A program made the position numbers and the translations under genes. A model generated the notes under the pieces. The model made no database searches and was not told the DNA's origin. It worked only from the letters and a program-made list of their open reading frames with translations. Shown one piece after another: positions 54,694 to 64,000 of a stretch of 64,000 bases of DNA (position 1 is its first letter; the number at the start of each line of letters is the position of its first letter). The DNA lies in the NCBI GenBank assembly GCA_030737835.1, contig JAUJYN010000020.1, positions 2,294,001 through 2,358,000 of the forward strand, read 5' to 3'. This stretch comes from Acorus gramineus (Eukaryota > Streptophyta > Magnoliopsida > Acorales > Acoraceae).

Positions 54694-55435
54694 GTGAGTG
54701 GGACAACCCAACCCAGTTGGGAGGCGCTATATGCACTTGGGCGTATACCGTCCTCCCCTGGGGCACCATAGTTAATATTAACTGATTAATATGTAATCTG
54801 TGCAAGCATGATTAGTGTGTAGAATGCATGCCACCCTAGACTTGTATATTAGGGACTTGCACCCATAGGATATGTGTAAGAGCCGTGCATCCTGTCACCC
54901 TGTTCACATGATAGGAAGCCTCGACCTATGCATGTGTCCTACTAGTTTGATTTATTAATTAAATGCAAACTTATGATATTTTAGTATGCCTTGGGGAATA
55001 TTAAGGGGGCCTTGCGAGGTCAACATTGAGACCCGGGCTAGGGTACTTCGTGTTCCTTGTTTGGTTGGCGGGATGTCCTATATCGGGACCTCAGGTTGCC
55101 CTCCCAAGGTTTCTTTTCCTCATTATTATCTTATGTATTTCCCCGCATCTTGGTTATGCGCGCTGGAGGAATTCTGAAGAATTCAAGACATTAGAGTTGT
55201 AGAGATGTGTTGTCAGCGGATCTGAGTGGATCATATGCGATGGATAGGCTGTTCTGTTCCCTTCGTTGGATCCGTGTAGAGACTGCCCCGGCGTTAGAAA
55301 GGCTGTCCTGTGCAGGGGCTCCCATCAGTAGGCACCTCCTGATTTGGGATGGACTGTGCTGAATGTGGGGGTGGCCAAGCGGCCTACGGAGTGGGGAGAG
55401 ACTATCGGTGGACCAAGGGTGACCAACAGCCTAGT

Positions 55436-55705
55436 CAGCCCCAAGAGCCTATGTCACCTATTGAGGGGTGAGGGTGAGGGTGTGGTGGGCCGGCGATGTG
55501 GCGACCCACAGGATTGTGTAAGGATGATTATCAGCCTATTAAGTCCCAATATCCTTTGTCACCTATTGAGGGGTGAGGGTGAGGGTGTAGGGGGTTGGCG
55601 ATAGCGACCCGCTGGATTTGTGTAGTAGTCAGTCCCAATATCCTATGTCACTTATTGAGGGGTGAGGGTGAGGGTGTAGTGGGTTGGTGATAGCGACCCA
55701 CTGGC
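55436..55705 (+). repeat. Three-unit intra-LTR tandem repeat
   Basis: Units of about 80-95 bp with GGGGTGAGGGTGAGGGTGT and GCGACCCRCWGG, as at 6014-6250. Confidence 0.75.
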
Positions 55706-56237
55706 CTGTATAGCTGTTGCCATTTTATGGCTTTTAATAATGAGATTGTGGATTAATAAGATCTGGTGGTTAATATACACTTGATGCATGGGTTGTGCTG
55801 TTCACTGAGCGTGTGGCTCACCCCTCGCATAATATTATTTCTCCAGAGTCATCTGAGTTGGATCTGGAGGAAGAGCTCCCCGAGGGACTTCATTAGTAGC
55901 GGAGTAGCGCCACGTCCCGCGAGTATCAGAGGCTATCAGCATCCCTTGTGATTGTATGTATTATATTCCGTGCTTGGGCACGCATTTGTATTGTATTTGG
56001 ATGTCATTGTATATATTGGCTCTCACAGGATAGTTGATTATGTACCGAGTTTGTAATATGTTTTTGGATTGCAGATTCAGTCTTTTAGCTTCCGCTTTTG
56101 GTGTATATATCATGTCAGCCCTGCTTTTGTTGTCTGTGTTGTCATTTTAGCTGTTGTGTGAGTATGTTATTGAACTCCTGTTTATACTGATATCATATAT
56201 ACACTTGCCGCGTCCCGGGGACGCCCGGGGCGTGACA

Positions 56238-56466
56238 CGCGCGCACGCCCGCGCTACCCTGTCAGCGTGCCCGACAGCGCCCAGCCCTGCGCCTGCCTAC
56301 GCTGCCCTGCCTACCTGCCAGCCAACCCGGGACAGCCCCACCACCTCTCCGACGGCCACCAATGGCCTCCAACCGCCACCAACCGCCACCAACGGCCACC
56401 CACCGCCACCCATACTCAAAAACACCCTCCTAACAATCATCTAAACAAGAAAGGAAGGAAAGGAAA
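56238..56466 (-). repeat. LTR middle fragment, minus strand (left of solo LTR)
   Basis: Inverse of the 47280-47470 type sequence (CGACGGCCACCAATGGCC and neighbours). It is the left flank into which the solo LTR inserted and continues at 59732. Confidence 0.7.
56462..56466. repeat. Target-site duplication of solo LTR, left (GGAAA)
   Basis: GGAAA before TGTCACGCC at 56467, repeated at 59732-59736. Confidence 0.88.
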
Positions 56467-58196
56467 TGTCACGCCCCAGGGCGGCCAACCCCGGGACGCG
56501 GCAAGTGCGTATATCATATCAGAAGCCTACACAGGAGGTCAATAATATATATCATACACAGACAACTAGAATGACCCACATGCAACAAAAGGGGCTGACA
56601 TGATATATACACCAAATGCGGAAGCAAAGACTGAATCTGTGAATAAACATTCTACAGACTCGATACTCAATCATCTGTCCTGTGAGAGCCAATATACACA
56701 AATACAACTGAACATATACAAACACGTGCCAAGCACGGAAATCAAATACATACAGTCAAGAAGGGATGCTGATAACCTCTGGCACTCGCGGAACGTGGCG
56801 CTGCTCCGCTACTGAAGAAATCCCTCGGAAAGCTCCAACTGCTGCTCCGGCTCTAGCTCAGGCTCAGTGACCACTGGGGAAAAACATGTGCGAGGGGTGA
56901 GCCACACGCTCAGTGAACAGCACAACCCACGCAACACAGACAATATTTACCACAATATTCCATTATTTTAATCCAGCCATCAATACATAACAAGATAAAC
57001 CAGTGGTTCGTACTTCGCCGAACCACCACACCCTCACCCTCACCCATCCATGGGTGACATAGGATTTTGGGACTGATAATCATCTATTCACAAATCCAGT
57101 AGGTCGCTCATCGCCAACCCACTACACCCTCACCCTCACCCTACCACGGGTGACATAGGATTTTGGGACTGACTAGGCTGTTGGTCACCCTTGGTCCACC
57201 GATAGTCTCTCCCTCCACTCCGTAGGCCGCCTGGTCTACTCCCACATTCGGCACAGTCCGAAACCAAATCAGGAGGTGCCTACTAATGGGAGCCCTCTGT
57301 CAGGAAGGCCCTGTCTAACGCTGGGGGTAGCCTCTACCGAATCCAACGCAGGGAACAGAACAGCCTATCCATACGCTTATGATCCACTCGGATCCGCCAA
57401 CTACATATCATTACCACTCAAATGTCATGAACTCTTCAGAGTTCCTCCAGCGCGCATAACCAAGATGCGGGGAAACAAGTACAATCAAAAGCAGTGTTGG
57501 AATATCACTGGGGGAAAGAAACTCGGGAGGGCGGCGTGAGTTCCCGATACAGGGTACCCCGACAACCAAACAAGGAACACGGAGTACCCTAACACGGGTC
57601 TCACCGCTGTCCTCGCAAGGTCCCTCCCCTATAATATTCACTACTCATGCTAATAATCATACCAAACATACAACTCTACCGTTCTGAATTCCTCAGAACC
57701 CACCAGGGCGCATAACTACGATGCGGGGAACATGCATAAGGTTATAACAGGGTGGAATATCATTGGGGGAAAGAAACTCGGGAGGGCAGCGTGAGTTCCC
57801 ATTATAGGACACCCCGACAACCAAACAAGGAACACGGTGTACCCTAACCCGGGTCTCACCGCTGTCCTCGCAAGGCCCCTCCCCTATAATATTCACTATA
57901 ACATGCAATTTAACAAGTACTAGCATTTAATTTAATAAATAAACTAGTAGGACGCATACATAGGTCGAGGTTTCCTAACATGAAACAGGGGACATGGTGC
58001 ATGGCTCATACACATATCCTAAGGGTGCAAGTCCCTAACAGAAAAGCCTAGGGTAACATGCATTTCTACATATTCATCAGGCTCACATGCAATACATATT
58101 ATTACAGGTTAATATAATCCACGGTGCCCCAGGAGAGGTTGGTATACGCCCAAGTGCGTATAACACCTCTCTACTGGGTTGGATTGTCCCACTCAC

Positions 58197-58232
58197 CAGA
58201 ATCGGGGTCGTCGCGCGACCGTCCGTCTAGAT
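58197..58232 (-). other. 36-nt micro-exon-like block, solo LTR
   Basis: Minus strand: GTCTTGCAG before and GTGAGTGG after. Keeps the GTCGCGCGAC palindrome. Confidence 0.55.
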
Positions 58233-58299
58233 CTGCAAGACAGACAATCACTGGTTAGAATAAATCCATAATGACCCCAAAATACATAACACACACAAA

Positions 58300-58960
58300 T
58301 AGACACCCAACACCCCCCGGCAACCACCCGCACGGCCGGCCACCACCCGCACGGCCACCCGACCGCCCGGGCGCACCGCCGCGCCTCGGCCCGCGCACCG
58401 CCGGGCCCCTGCCCGCCGCCGAGACACACCGCCGAGCTTCCCGGGGCACCCCGCACGCCCCCGCGCGCAGCGCCCCGCCCCGCGCGCACCCCGCGCGCAC
58501 CTCCGCCACCTCGCGCGCACCCCGCACGCTCCTCGCACACCTTGCCGCACCTCGCGCGCACCTCGCACGCCTTGCCGCACCTCGCGCGCACCTCGCCGCA
58601 CCTCCGCGCACCACCGCGGCCTCACCGCGGCCTCACCGCGGCCTCCGCGCACCGCCACGCACCCTCAGCCACGGCCTCGCGCACGCCACGGCCTCGCGCA
58701 CGCCATCCGCACCCTCAGCCACGGCCTCGCGCACGCCACGGCCTCGCGCATGCCATCCGCGCACCCGCGCGACCCGCTCCACGCGCATCAGCCGCCCAGC
58801 TCGCCCAGCACCGGCCTCTGCTCGCCCAGCACCGGCCAGCACCCTGCACCAGGCCCGCGCGCCCTCGCGCGCACGCCGCGCGTACGCGCGCCCGCGCACT
58901 CACGCGCGCCTGCCCGCGCGCACCCGACCTGGCGCCGCCTGGGCTGCTGCTGCCGCTGCT
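58300..58960. repeat. GC-rich tract of solo LTR with short tandem duplications
   Basis: CGCGCACC-rich sequence with local repeats such as GCCACGGCCTCGCGCACGCC (58670-58760) and CTCACCGCGGC (58618-58640). Long frames on both strands are artefacts. Confidence 0.7.
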
Positions 58961-59731
58961 GCTTGGCCCGGACGACCTGCCACTGCCCGAGCGCCACCAC
59001 CACCTCTCCCTTGACCACCGACCACCCTCCAACCACTTCCGACCGCCCTCCGACCACCTCCACTGCCGCCGACCACCCCCAAACACCCAATCCACCTTCC
59101 TAGCATTCATCTATGCAAGAAAAGGAGGGAAAGGAGGCTTACCGAGGGGAGGGGAAGACGTTCGGTAGCTCTCCGCGCGCCGAAACCTTCCTCAAAGGCT
59201 TTCCCACGCCCCGATCTATCACGGCCCTCGATTTGGCTCGAAACAGAGGAGAGAGAGAGGAGGTCGGGGAGGCTAGGATCGTCGGAATTCGGATTTGAAG
59301 ACACCGGAGTGTAGATCGGGACCCGATCTACACTTCCCGTGCTTTGGGTTTTCGATTTTGAGGGGTGGAGGGGGCTCAAACGGAAGAAAAACGGAGAAGG
59401 GGAGAGGGGAAATCACGTCGGGAGGGATGATGAATAGTGTAGGGGTGATTTTTGATTTCTTTTATATAGCGCGCGACTTAAAAACCCGGATACACTCCGG
59501 AACTGCGAAATTTTTGCAAACGATGCCAGAATTCGATGAAATTTTCGTGAGAGGTCTAAAATGGCACCAGGACACCAAATATGCAGTTAGATTTTCAATC
59601 GGAGTCCTCTAACTCAGACAATAGCTAACAGTCTGAAAATAAGCGGTTCCGACCAAAAACCCTAAAAATTTTAAAAACTGCCAGGACGCTCCAACGGTTA
59701 CCAGCAGGTTAAAAGTGACACATATATAACA

Positions 59732-60495
59732 GGAAACCTTACCCAATGAAGGAAAGGAAGATCGGTTGCTCTTCGCATACCGAAACACCTCCTCCAAGGC
59801 CACCACCAATAAGATCTCCCGCAGTCCTAAAAACAGCTGAAATCAGAGGAGAAAAGAGGCATGAGAAGGGGTCACGCATGTGGGAACTCAAATCCGAGAC
59901 CACCGGAAGGTAGATCAGGAGCTCACCTATCCTTTCTCTTCTTTAGGTTTTTTATTTCAACCACCTTAGCTAGGTCAAAAATGAGGTTTAAAGAGAGGGA
60001 AGAGAGAGAAATCTTGGTGGAGAAGATGATGAATAGTGGGGGAAAAGATATTTTTAGCTCACTTATAATCAACTCTCACTTAGATTAGGCTAAGCTAGGT
60101 TAATTAGGGTTTAAGCTAGGATTAGGTAGGCTTAAGTGTGGTTTGACCCTAGTCAACCCAACCACACTAAAATCCAAACCAATTTGACCAAGTCATGGGG
60201 CCCACTTTGACCAAGTCAAGTCTCCCAATGACTTTTCGCTCGGTCAAAACCCGGATACGCTTCGGAACTGTGAAATTCTGAAACGTTACCGGAATTCGAT
60301 GAAACTTTCGTGAGTGGCTAGGAATGGCACCAGGACACATAATATGCAGTTAGATTTTCAATCGGAGCCCTCAAACTCAGGGTGATAGCTAACAGTCCAA
60401 AATTTTAGCGGTTCTGATTGAAAAATGAAAAAAATAAAAAACTGCCAGAATGTCCCAATGGTGACCAGAAGGTTAAAAGTGACACATATATAACA
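59732..60495 (-). repeat. LTR start fragment, minus strand (right of solo LTR)
   Basis: Begins with the GGAAA duplication and runs to the LTR terminus TATAACA at 60495. It resembles the first part of the element F LTR (exon-2-like block 59743-59836, 94 nt). Together with 56238-56466 it is a truncated minus-strand LTR. Confidence 0.75.
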
Positions 60496-61521
60496 CGGGG
60501 AGCTCCTCCTTCAGATCCGACTCAGCGACAACTGGAGGAAAAAGATATGCGAGGGGTGAGCCACACGCTCAGTGAATGGTACAATCCATGCAACAATACT
60601 CATATTTAACCTTTAAAATCATTAAAGTCTCTAAGATGGGAGTAACTGCACAAATTGGTGGGTCGTACCGACGCCGGCCCACCACACCCTCACCCTCACC
60701 CTTTAGAGGTGACATAGGACTTTTGGGAGAGATTAGACTGCTCTACACCCTTGGTCCACCGGTAGCCCTTTCCCCGGGTAGCCTCTACCTGGTATACTCC
60801 CATGATCAGTACATTCCCGAATGCATCGGTAGTACCTACGGATGGGAGCCCTCTGTCAGGATAGCTTTTCCCAACCCGGTTAGTTCCTACACGGATCCAA
60901 CGAAGGGGAAAAAACAATCTACACTCACGTATACGATCCTCTTGGATCCGTCGATACCGGTTACTAAACACTGATGAGGAAACGAATTCTCAAGAATTCC
61001 TCAAGGGCGCATAACTAAGATGCGGGAAAAAACATATTATTCATAGTGACAAATGCCAAGTATGATCCCCATAAGCGGTCATACACTTGCCTAAACTCAT
61101 TAGGCAAGATTTGAGGCTCAACCTAAGCATATAACATGGATAATAAATACACAAGGAATTCATCATGGAAGCATTTAAATAATATAATAACAAGGTCATA
61201 ATATTTTCTAAGGCATGCTTACACTTATGCTTTTCATAGATAGCTAAGGGTATACTTAGGCAAGGTCGAGGTACATGCAGGAATCCAATGTTATCCTAAC
61301 ATGGGACATGATGCATGAACAAGCATTGGTCCCTACACATGGTACTAAGATGTATAACCCTAACATGTTAGGTCTCACATGGCATGGATGCAACCTAGCA
61401 AGCCCAATAATAACATATACATGCAAATATGGTTAATATGGAGTTATGATGCCCCAGGGGAGGGCAATGCACGTCTATATGCATTGAACGCCTCCCAACT
61501 GGGTTGGATCGACCCACTCAC

Positions 61522-61557
61522 CGCAACCCTGGTCGTTGCGTGACCGTTCGCCAAGAT
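61522..61557 (-). other. 36-nt micro-exon-like block, fragment copy
   Basis: Minus strand GTCTTGCAG and GTGAGTGG flanks. Internal sequence diverged but length kept. Confidence 0.5.
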
Positions 61558-62376
61558 CTGCAAGACAAGGGCATTCAATATGGTGAGTATAACTACATAA
61601 ATATACATGGATTTACTAGAAATGCCAAAGACTCGGACAAGCACGCATACGGGCTCGCACGCATGCGAGTATGCACGTACGCACGCAAGTCCGAGTGCCC
61701 CGACACCTACCCAAACCCTCGGGCAACAATACGCATGGCCCCCACACGCGTACGCACGCATAAGCACACGCCCCCGGACCCCCTGGCACACTTCCGCGCG
61801 CCTGCGCTCTCTTCGTGTCCCGCCCGCGCGCCTGCGCTCTCTTCGTGTCCCGCCCGCGCGCACTGCGCGCCCGCGCTAGTTCCTCGTGTGCACGTTCGCG
61901 CGCTTGCGCCCACGAGCGTGCGCCCGCCAGCGCGCCCGACTGCACGCGCCAGCACCACTCTGCGCGCGTGTCTGCGCGCGCACGCGCCAAATGGTCCCGC
62001 TCGAGCGCCCAGACCTCTCCCACCCCCTGCACAGCCCTCACACACACCCGAACCCACATGCATGGCATGCATGATCACCCTAATAGCCCTAACAACCATT
62101 AAAACATAGATAAGGGAGGAGGAGAGCTTACCAAAGGAGGGGAAAGAAAAGGGGAGGTATTCGGGTGCTCTTGGCGCACCAAAACCACCGCAACCGCCAC
62201 CACCACCTCCTCAGCCTTAATTGGCTGAAATTCAGAGGCAAAAAGGGAGCATGAGAGGGAGCCTAAGAGAAGGGAATCAACAATCACTACAAACAACACA
62301 TTTACACACCTTTGTGTGTCCCTTCTCTTTCACTTCTCCTCTTCTTTTGCTTCTTCTTCTCCTTCTTTTCCTTCAA

Positions 62377-62401
62377 AACACACACACACACACACACACA
62401 A
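62377..62401. repeat. (AC)n microsatellite
   Basis: About 12 AC units in the GA/CT-rich LTR portion. Confidence 0.85.
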
Positions 62402-62686
62402 ACAAGAGGGAGAGGGAGGCGTGAGAGGTGGTGAAAGAGAGAGAGAGAAATAACTTTTTCTCAAATGGGGGGGGGTGATGAGAAGGGAAAAAGGGGGTGG
62501 TGAACCTAAGTTAAACTCACCCACACACATCAAAAATAACCAAAGTTTTCTTACCCATTAAGCAAGAGGGGGGTGAGGTTACCCAAGGTTACCATAACCA
62601 CCAAAATATCCCAACACTATTCCACCAAACAAACCAGTAACGACCGAAACCCAGATACGATTTGGAACTGCATAATTTTTAAAACC

Positions 62687-63269
62687 TCCCCTGGGGCACC
62701 CTGGTCAATATTAACCGGTGTAATATGTAATCCATGCAAGCTTGATTAATATGTAGAATGCATGCCACCCTAGACTTTGTATGTTAGGGATTGCACCCTT
62801 AGGATATGTGTAAGAGCCATGCATCCTGTCACCCTGTTCGCATGCTAGGAAGCCTCGACCTATGCATGTGTCCTACTAGTTTAATTTATTAAATTAAATG
62901 CTAGCATACGATTATTTGCATGTCTTAGATAATATAGGGAGGGGCCTTGCGAGGTCAACATTGAGACCCGGGCTAGCGTACTCCATGTTCCTTGTTTGGT
63001 TGTCAGGATGTCCTATATCGGGACCTCATGCTGCCCTCCCAGGGTTTCTTTTCCCAATAATATTATAACCCTCATTAATTATTATTATACATGTTCCCCG
63101 CATCTTGGTTATGCGCCCTGGAGGAATTCTGAAGAATTCATGGCATTAGAGTTGTTGAGATGTGTTGTCGGCGGATCCGAGTGGATCATATGCGTATGGA
63201 TAGGCTGTTCTGTTCCCTTCGTTGGATCCGTGTAGAGACTGCCCCGGCATTGGAAAGGCTGTCCCGTGG
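62687..63269 (+). repeat. LTR fragment, plus strand, near-copy of 48025-48613
   Basis: Starts CCTCCCCTGGGGCACC and matches the element F 5' LTR almost base for base until CTGTCCCGTGG, where another LTR begins. Orientation is opposite to the preceding fragment. Confidence 0.85.
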
Positions 63270-64000
63270 TGTCACGCCCCAGGGCGGCCGTCCCCGGGAC
63301 GCGGCAAGGGTATACATGATATCAGCAGTCAATAAAAGAGATCAATAATATACCATAATCAATAGCAAAAGACAATACAGACAACAAAAGGTTGACATGA
63401 TATATACACCAAATGCGGAAGCTAAAAAGACTGAATCTGTAAATCAACAACACTTTACAGACTCGATACATAATCATATGTCCTGTGAGAGCCAATATAT
63501 CCACAATACATCCAAATATAATCCATACTAGGTGCCCAAGCACAGAAATATATACATACAACAAAGAGAAGGATGCTGATGTCCTCAAAACTCGAGGGAC
63601 GTGGCGCTACTCCGCTACTGGTGTAGTCGCTCGGGAAGCTCCTCCTTCAGGTCCGCCTCGGTAATCACTGAAGAAAATAATTATGCGAGGGGTGAGCCAC
63701 ACGCTCAGTGAATAGCACAACCCATGCATACAGTTTATATTAACCACATTTAATCAAGTCAGTAGCCTCAAAGTGGCATAAACAACACAAATCCGGGGGT
63801 TCGTTACATCGCCGAACCACCATACCTTCACCATCACCCTCACCCCTCAATAGGTGACAAAGGATGTTGGGACTTAATAGGCTGATAATCATCCTTACAC
63901 AATCCAGTGGGTCGCCACATCGCCGGCCCACCATACCCTCACCCTCACCCCTCAATAGGTGACATAGGCTATTGGGACTGACTAGGCTGTTGGTCACCCT
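63270..64000 (-). repeat. LTR, minus strand, running off the window
   Basis: Starts TGTCACGCCCCAGGGCGGCC at 63270 inside the plus-strand fragment, with CGTGG as the likely left target duplication. It contains the hairpin module (near 63690-63715) and at least two tandem-repeat units (63795-64000). Confidence 0.8.

Larger units (their letters stand above)
46475..56237 (+). mobile_element. Non-autonomous long-LTR chromovirus (element F), plus strand
   Basis: 5' LTR (46475-49415), PBS, gag with stops, LTR-derived filler, fragments of RT and integrase tail, polypurine tract and a longer chimeric 3' LTR (52345-56237). Flanks are AATTC on the left and CGCGC on the right, so no TSD survives, matching rearrangement at the right end. 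It lacks most of pol and must have depended on proteins from related elements such as E. Confidence 0.85.
52345..56237 (+). repeat. Element F 3' LTR, chimeric
   Basis: 52345-53475 closely matches the start of the 5' LTR (46475-47615) into its GC-rich tract. At 53476 the sequence switches to ATACATGAAAGTTGTAGATA, matching 3963 onward in the composite LTR, and continues in that subtype (second GA-rich module, second GC-rich tract 54090-54575, micro-exon 54658-54693, three-unit tandem block 55436-55705, hairpin 55806-55846) to GGGGCGTGACA. It is 950 bp longer than the 5' LTR. Recombination between LTR subtypes is the likely cause. Confidence 0.85.
56467..59731 (-). mobile_element. Solo LTR (3265 bp) of the long-LTR chromovirus group
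   Basis: Complete termini (TGTCACGCC...TATAACA, plus-strand view) and perfect GGAAA duplications without any internal region show intra-element LTR recombination. It contains two tandem-repeat units (57005-57140), a near-direct duplication of the TCGGGAGGGCRGCGTGAGTT segment (57520-57630 and 57770-57900), the micro-exon (58197-58232), a very GC-rich tract (58300-58960) and a 94-nt exon-2-like block (59143-59236). Confidence 0.9.
60496..62686 (-). repeat. LTR fragment, minus strand, both ends lost
   Basis: Starts inside an LTR (AGCTCCTCCTTCAGATCCG, compare 46374) and runs through one tandem unit, micro-exon 61522-61557, GC-rich tract 61690-62065, exon-2-like 62132-62224 and a GA-rich part, ending in type-B sequence before a sharp junction at 62686/62687. 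Confidence 0.75.

Overview
This window is plant nuclear DNA from a repeat-rich seed plant, most likely an angiosperm with a large genome. The species cannot be read from the sequence. I found no convincing host protein-coding, tRNA or rRNA gene. Almost everything is nested LTR retrotransposons of the Ty3/gypsy superfamily. The evidence is TG...CA-bounded LTRs, primer-binding sites complementary to initiator tRNA-Met, polypurine tracts, gag/protease/RT/RNase H/integrase/chromodomain remnants, and three perfect 5-bp target-site duplications (TSDs).

The left 36 kb is one old Tat/Retand-lineage element on the + strand, broken into pieces: gag end and protease 1159-1794, RT 1795-2786, RT end and RNase H 9596-10267, integrase C-terminus 20311-20695, 3' region 20696-24848 and 34583 to about 36480. 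Four younger chromovirus-type insertions split it. They are an LTR end (1-1153), a composite LTR (2787-9595, TSD GAGCC), a minus-strand recombinant non-autonomous element (10268-20310), and a nearly complete Tekay/Del-like chromovirus (24849-34582, TSD GCCGC). The Tat 3' region carries two related antisense genes. The first has a TATA box, a clean 86-nt GT-AG intron that keeps the frame, a coiled-coil C-terminus and a poly(A) signal. The second was cut in two by the chromovirus.

Positions 36.5-38.4 kb are AT-rich and probably belong to the LTR of an unrelated retroelement. From 38.4 kb to the end there is a pile of long-LTR chromoviruses of one related group. They are a minus-strand element with a nearly complete but mutated gag-pol (38387-46474), a plus-strand non-autonomous element (46475-56237) with a chimeric 3' LTR, a solo LTR (56467-59731, TSD GGAAA), and several LTR fragments in both orientations.

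The most unusual feature is inside these 2.7-4 kb LTRs. They hold a conserved ladder of splice-site-like signals: a first exon ending in a GTGAG/GTATT donor, a 91-nt intron, an exon of about 93-103 nt, a GC-rich alternating purine/pyrimidine intron, a micro-exon of exactly 36 nt in six of seven copies, and a hairpin-plus-pyrimidine-tract acceptor. This looks like a multi-exon leader housed in an LTR. That and the spliced antisense genes of the Tat element are the two best candidates for under-described biology here.
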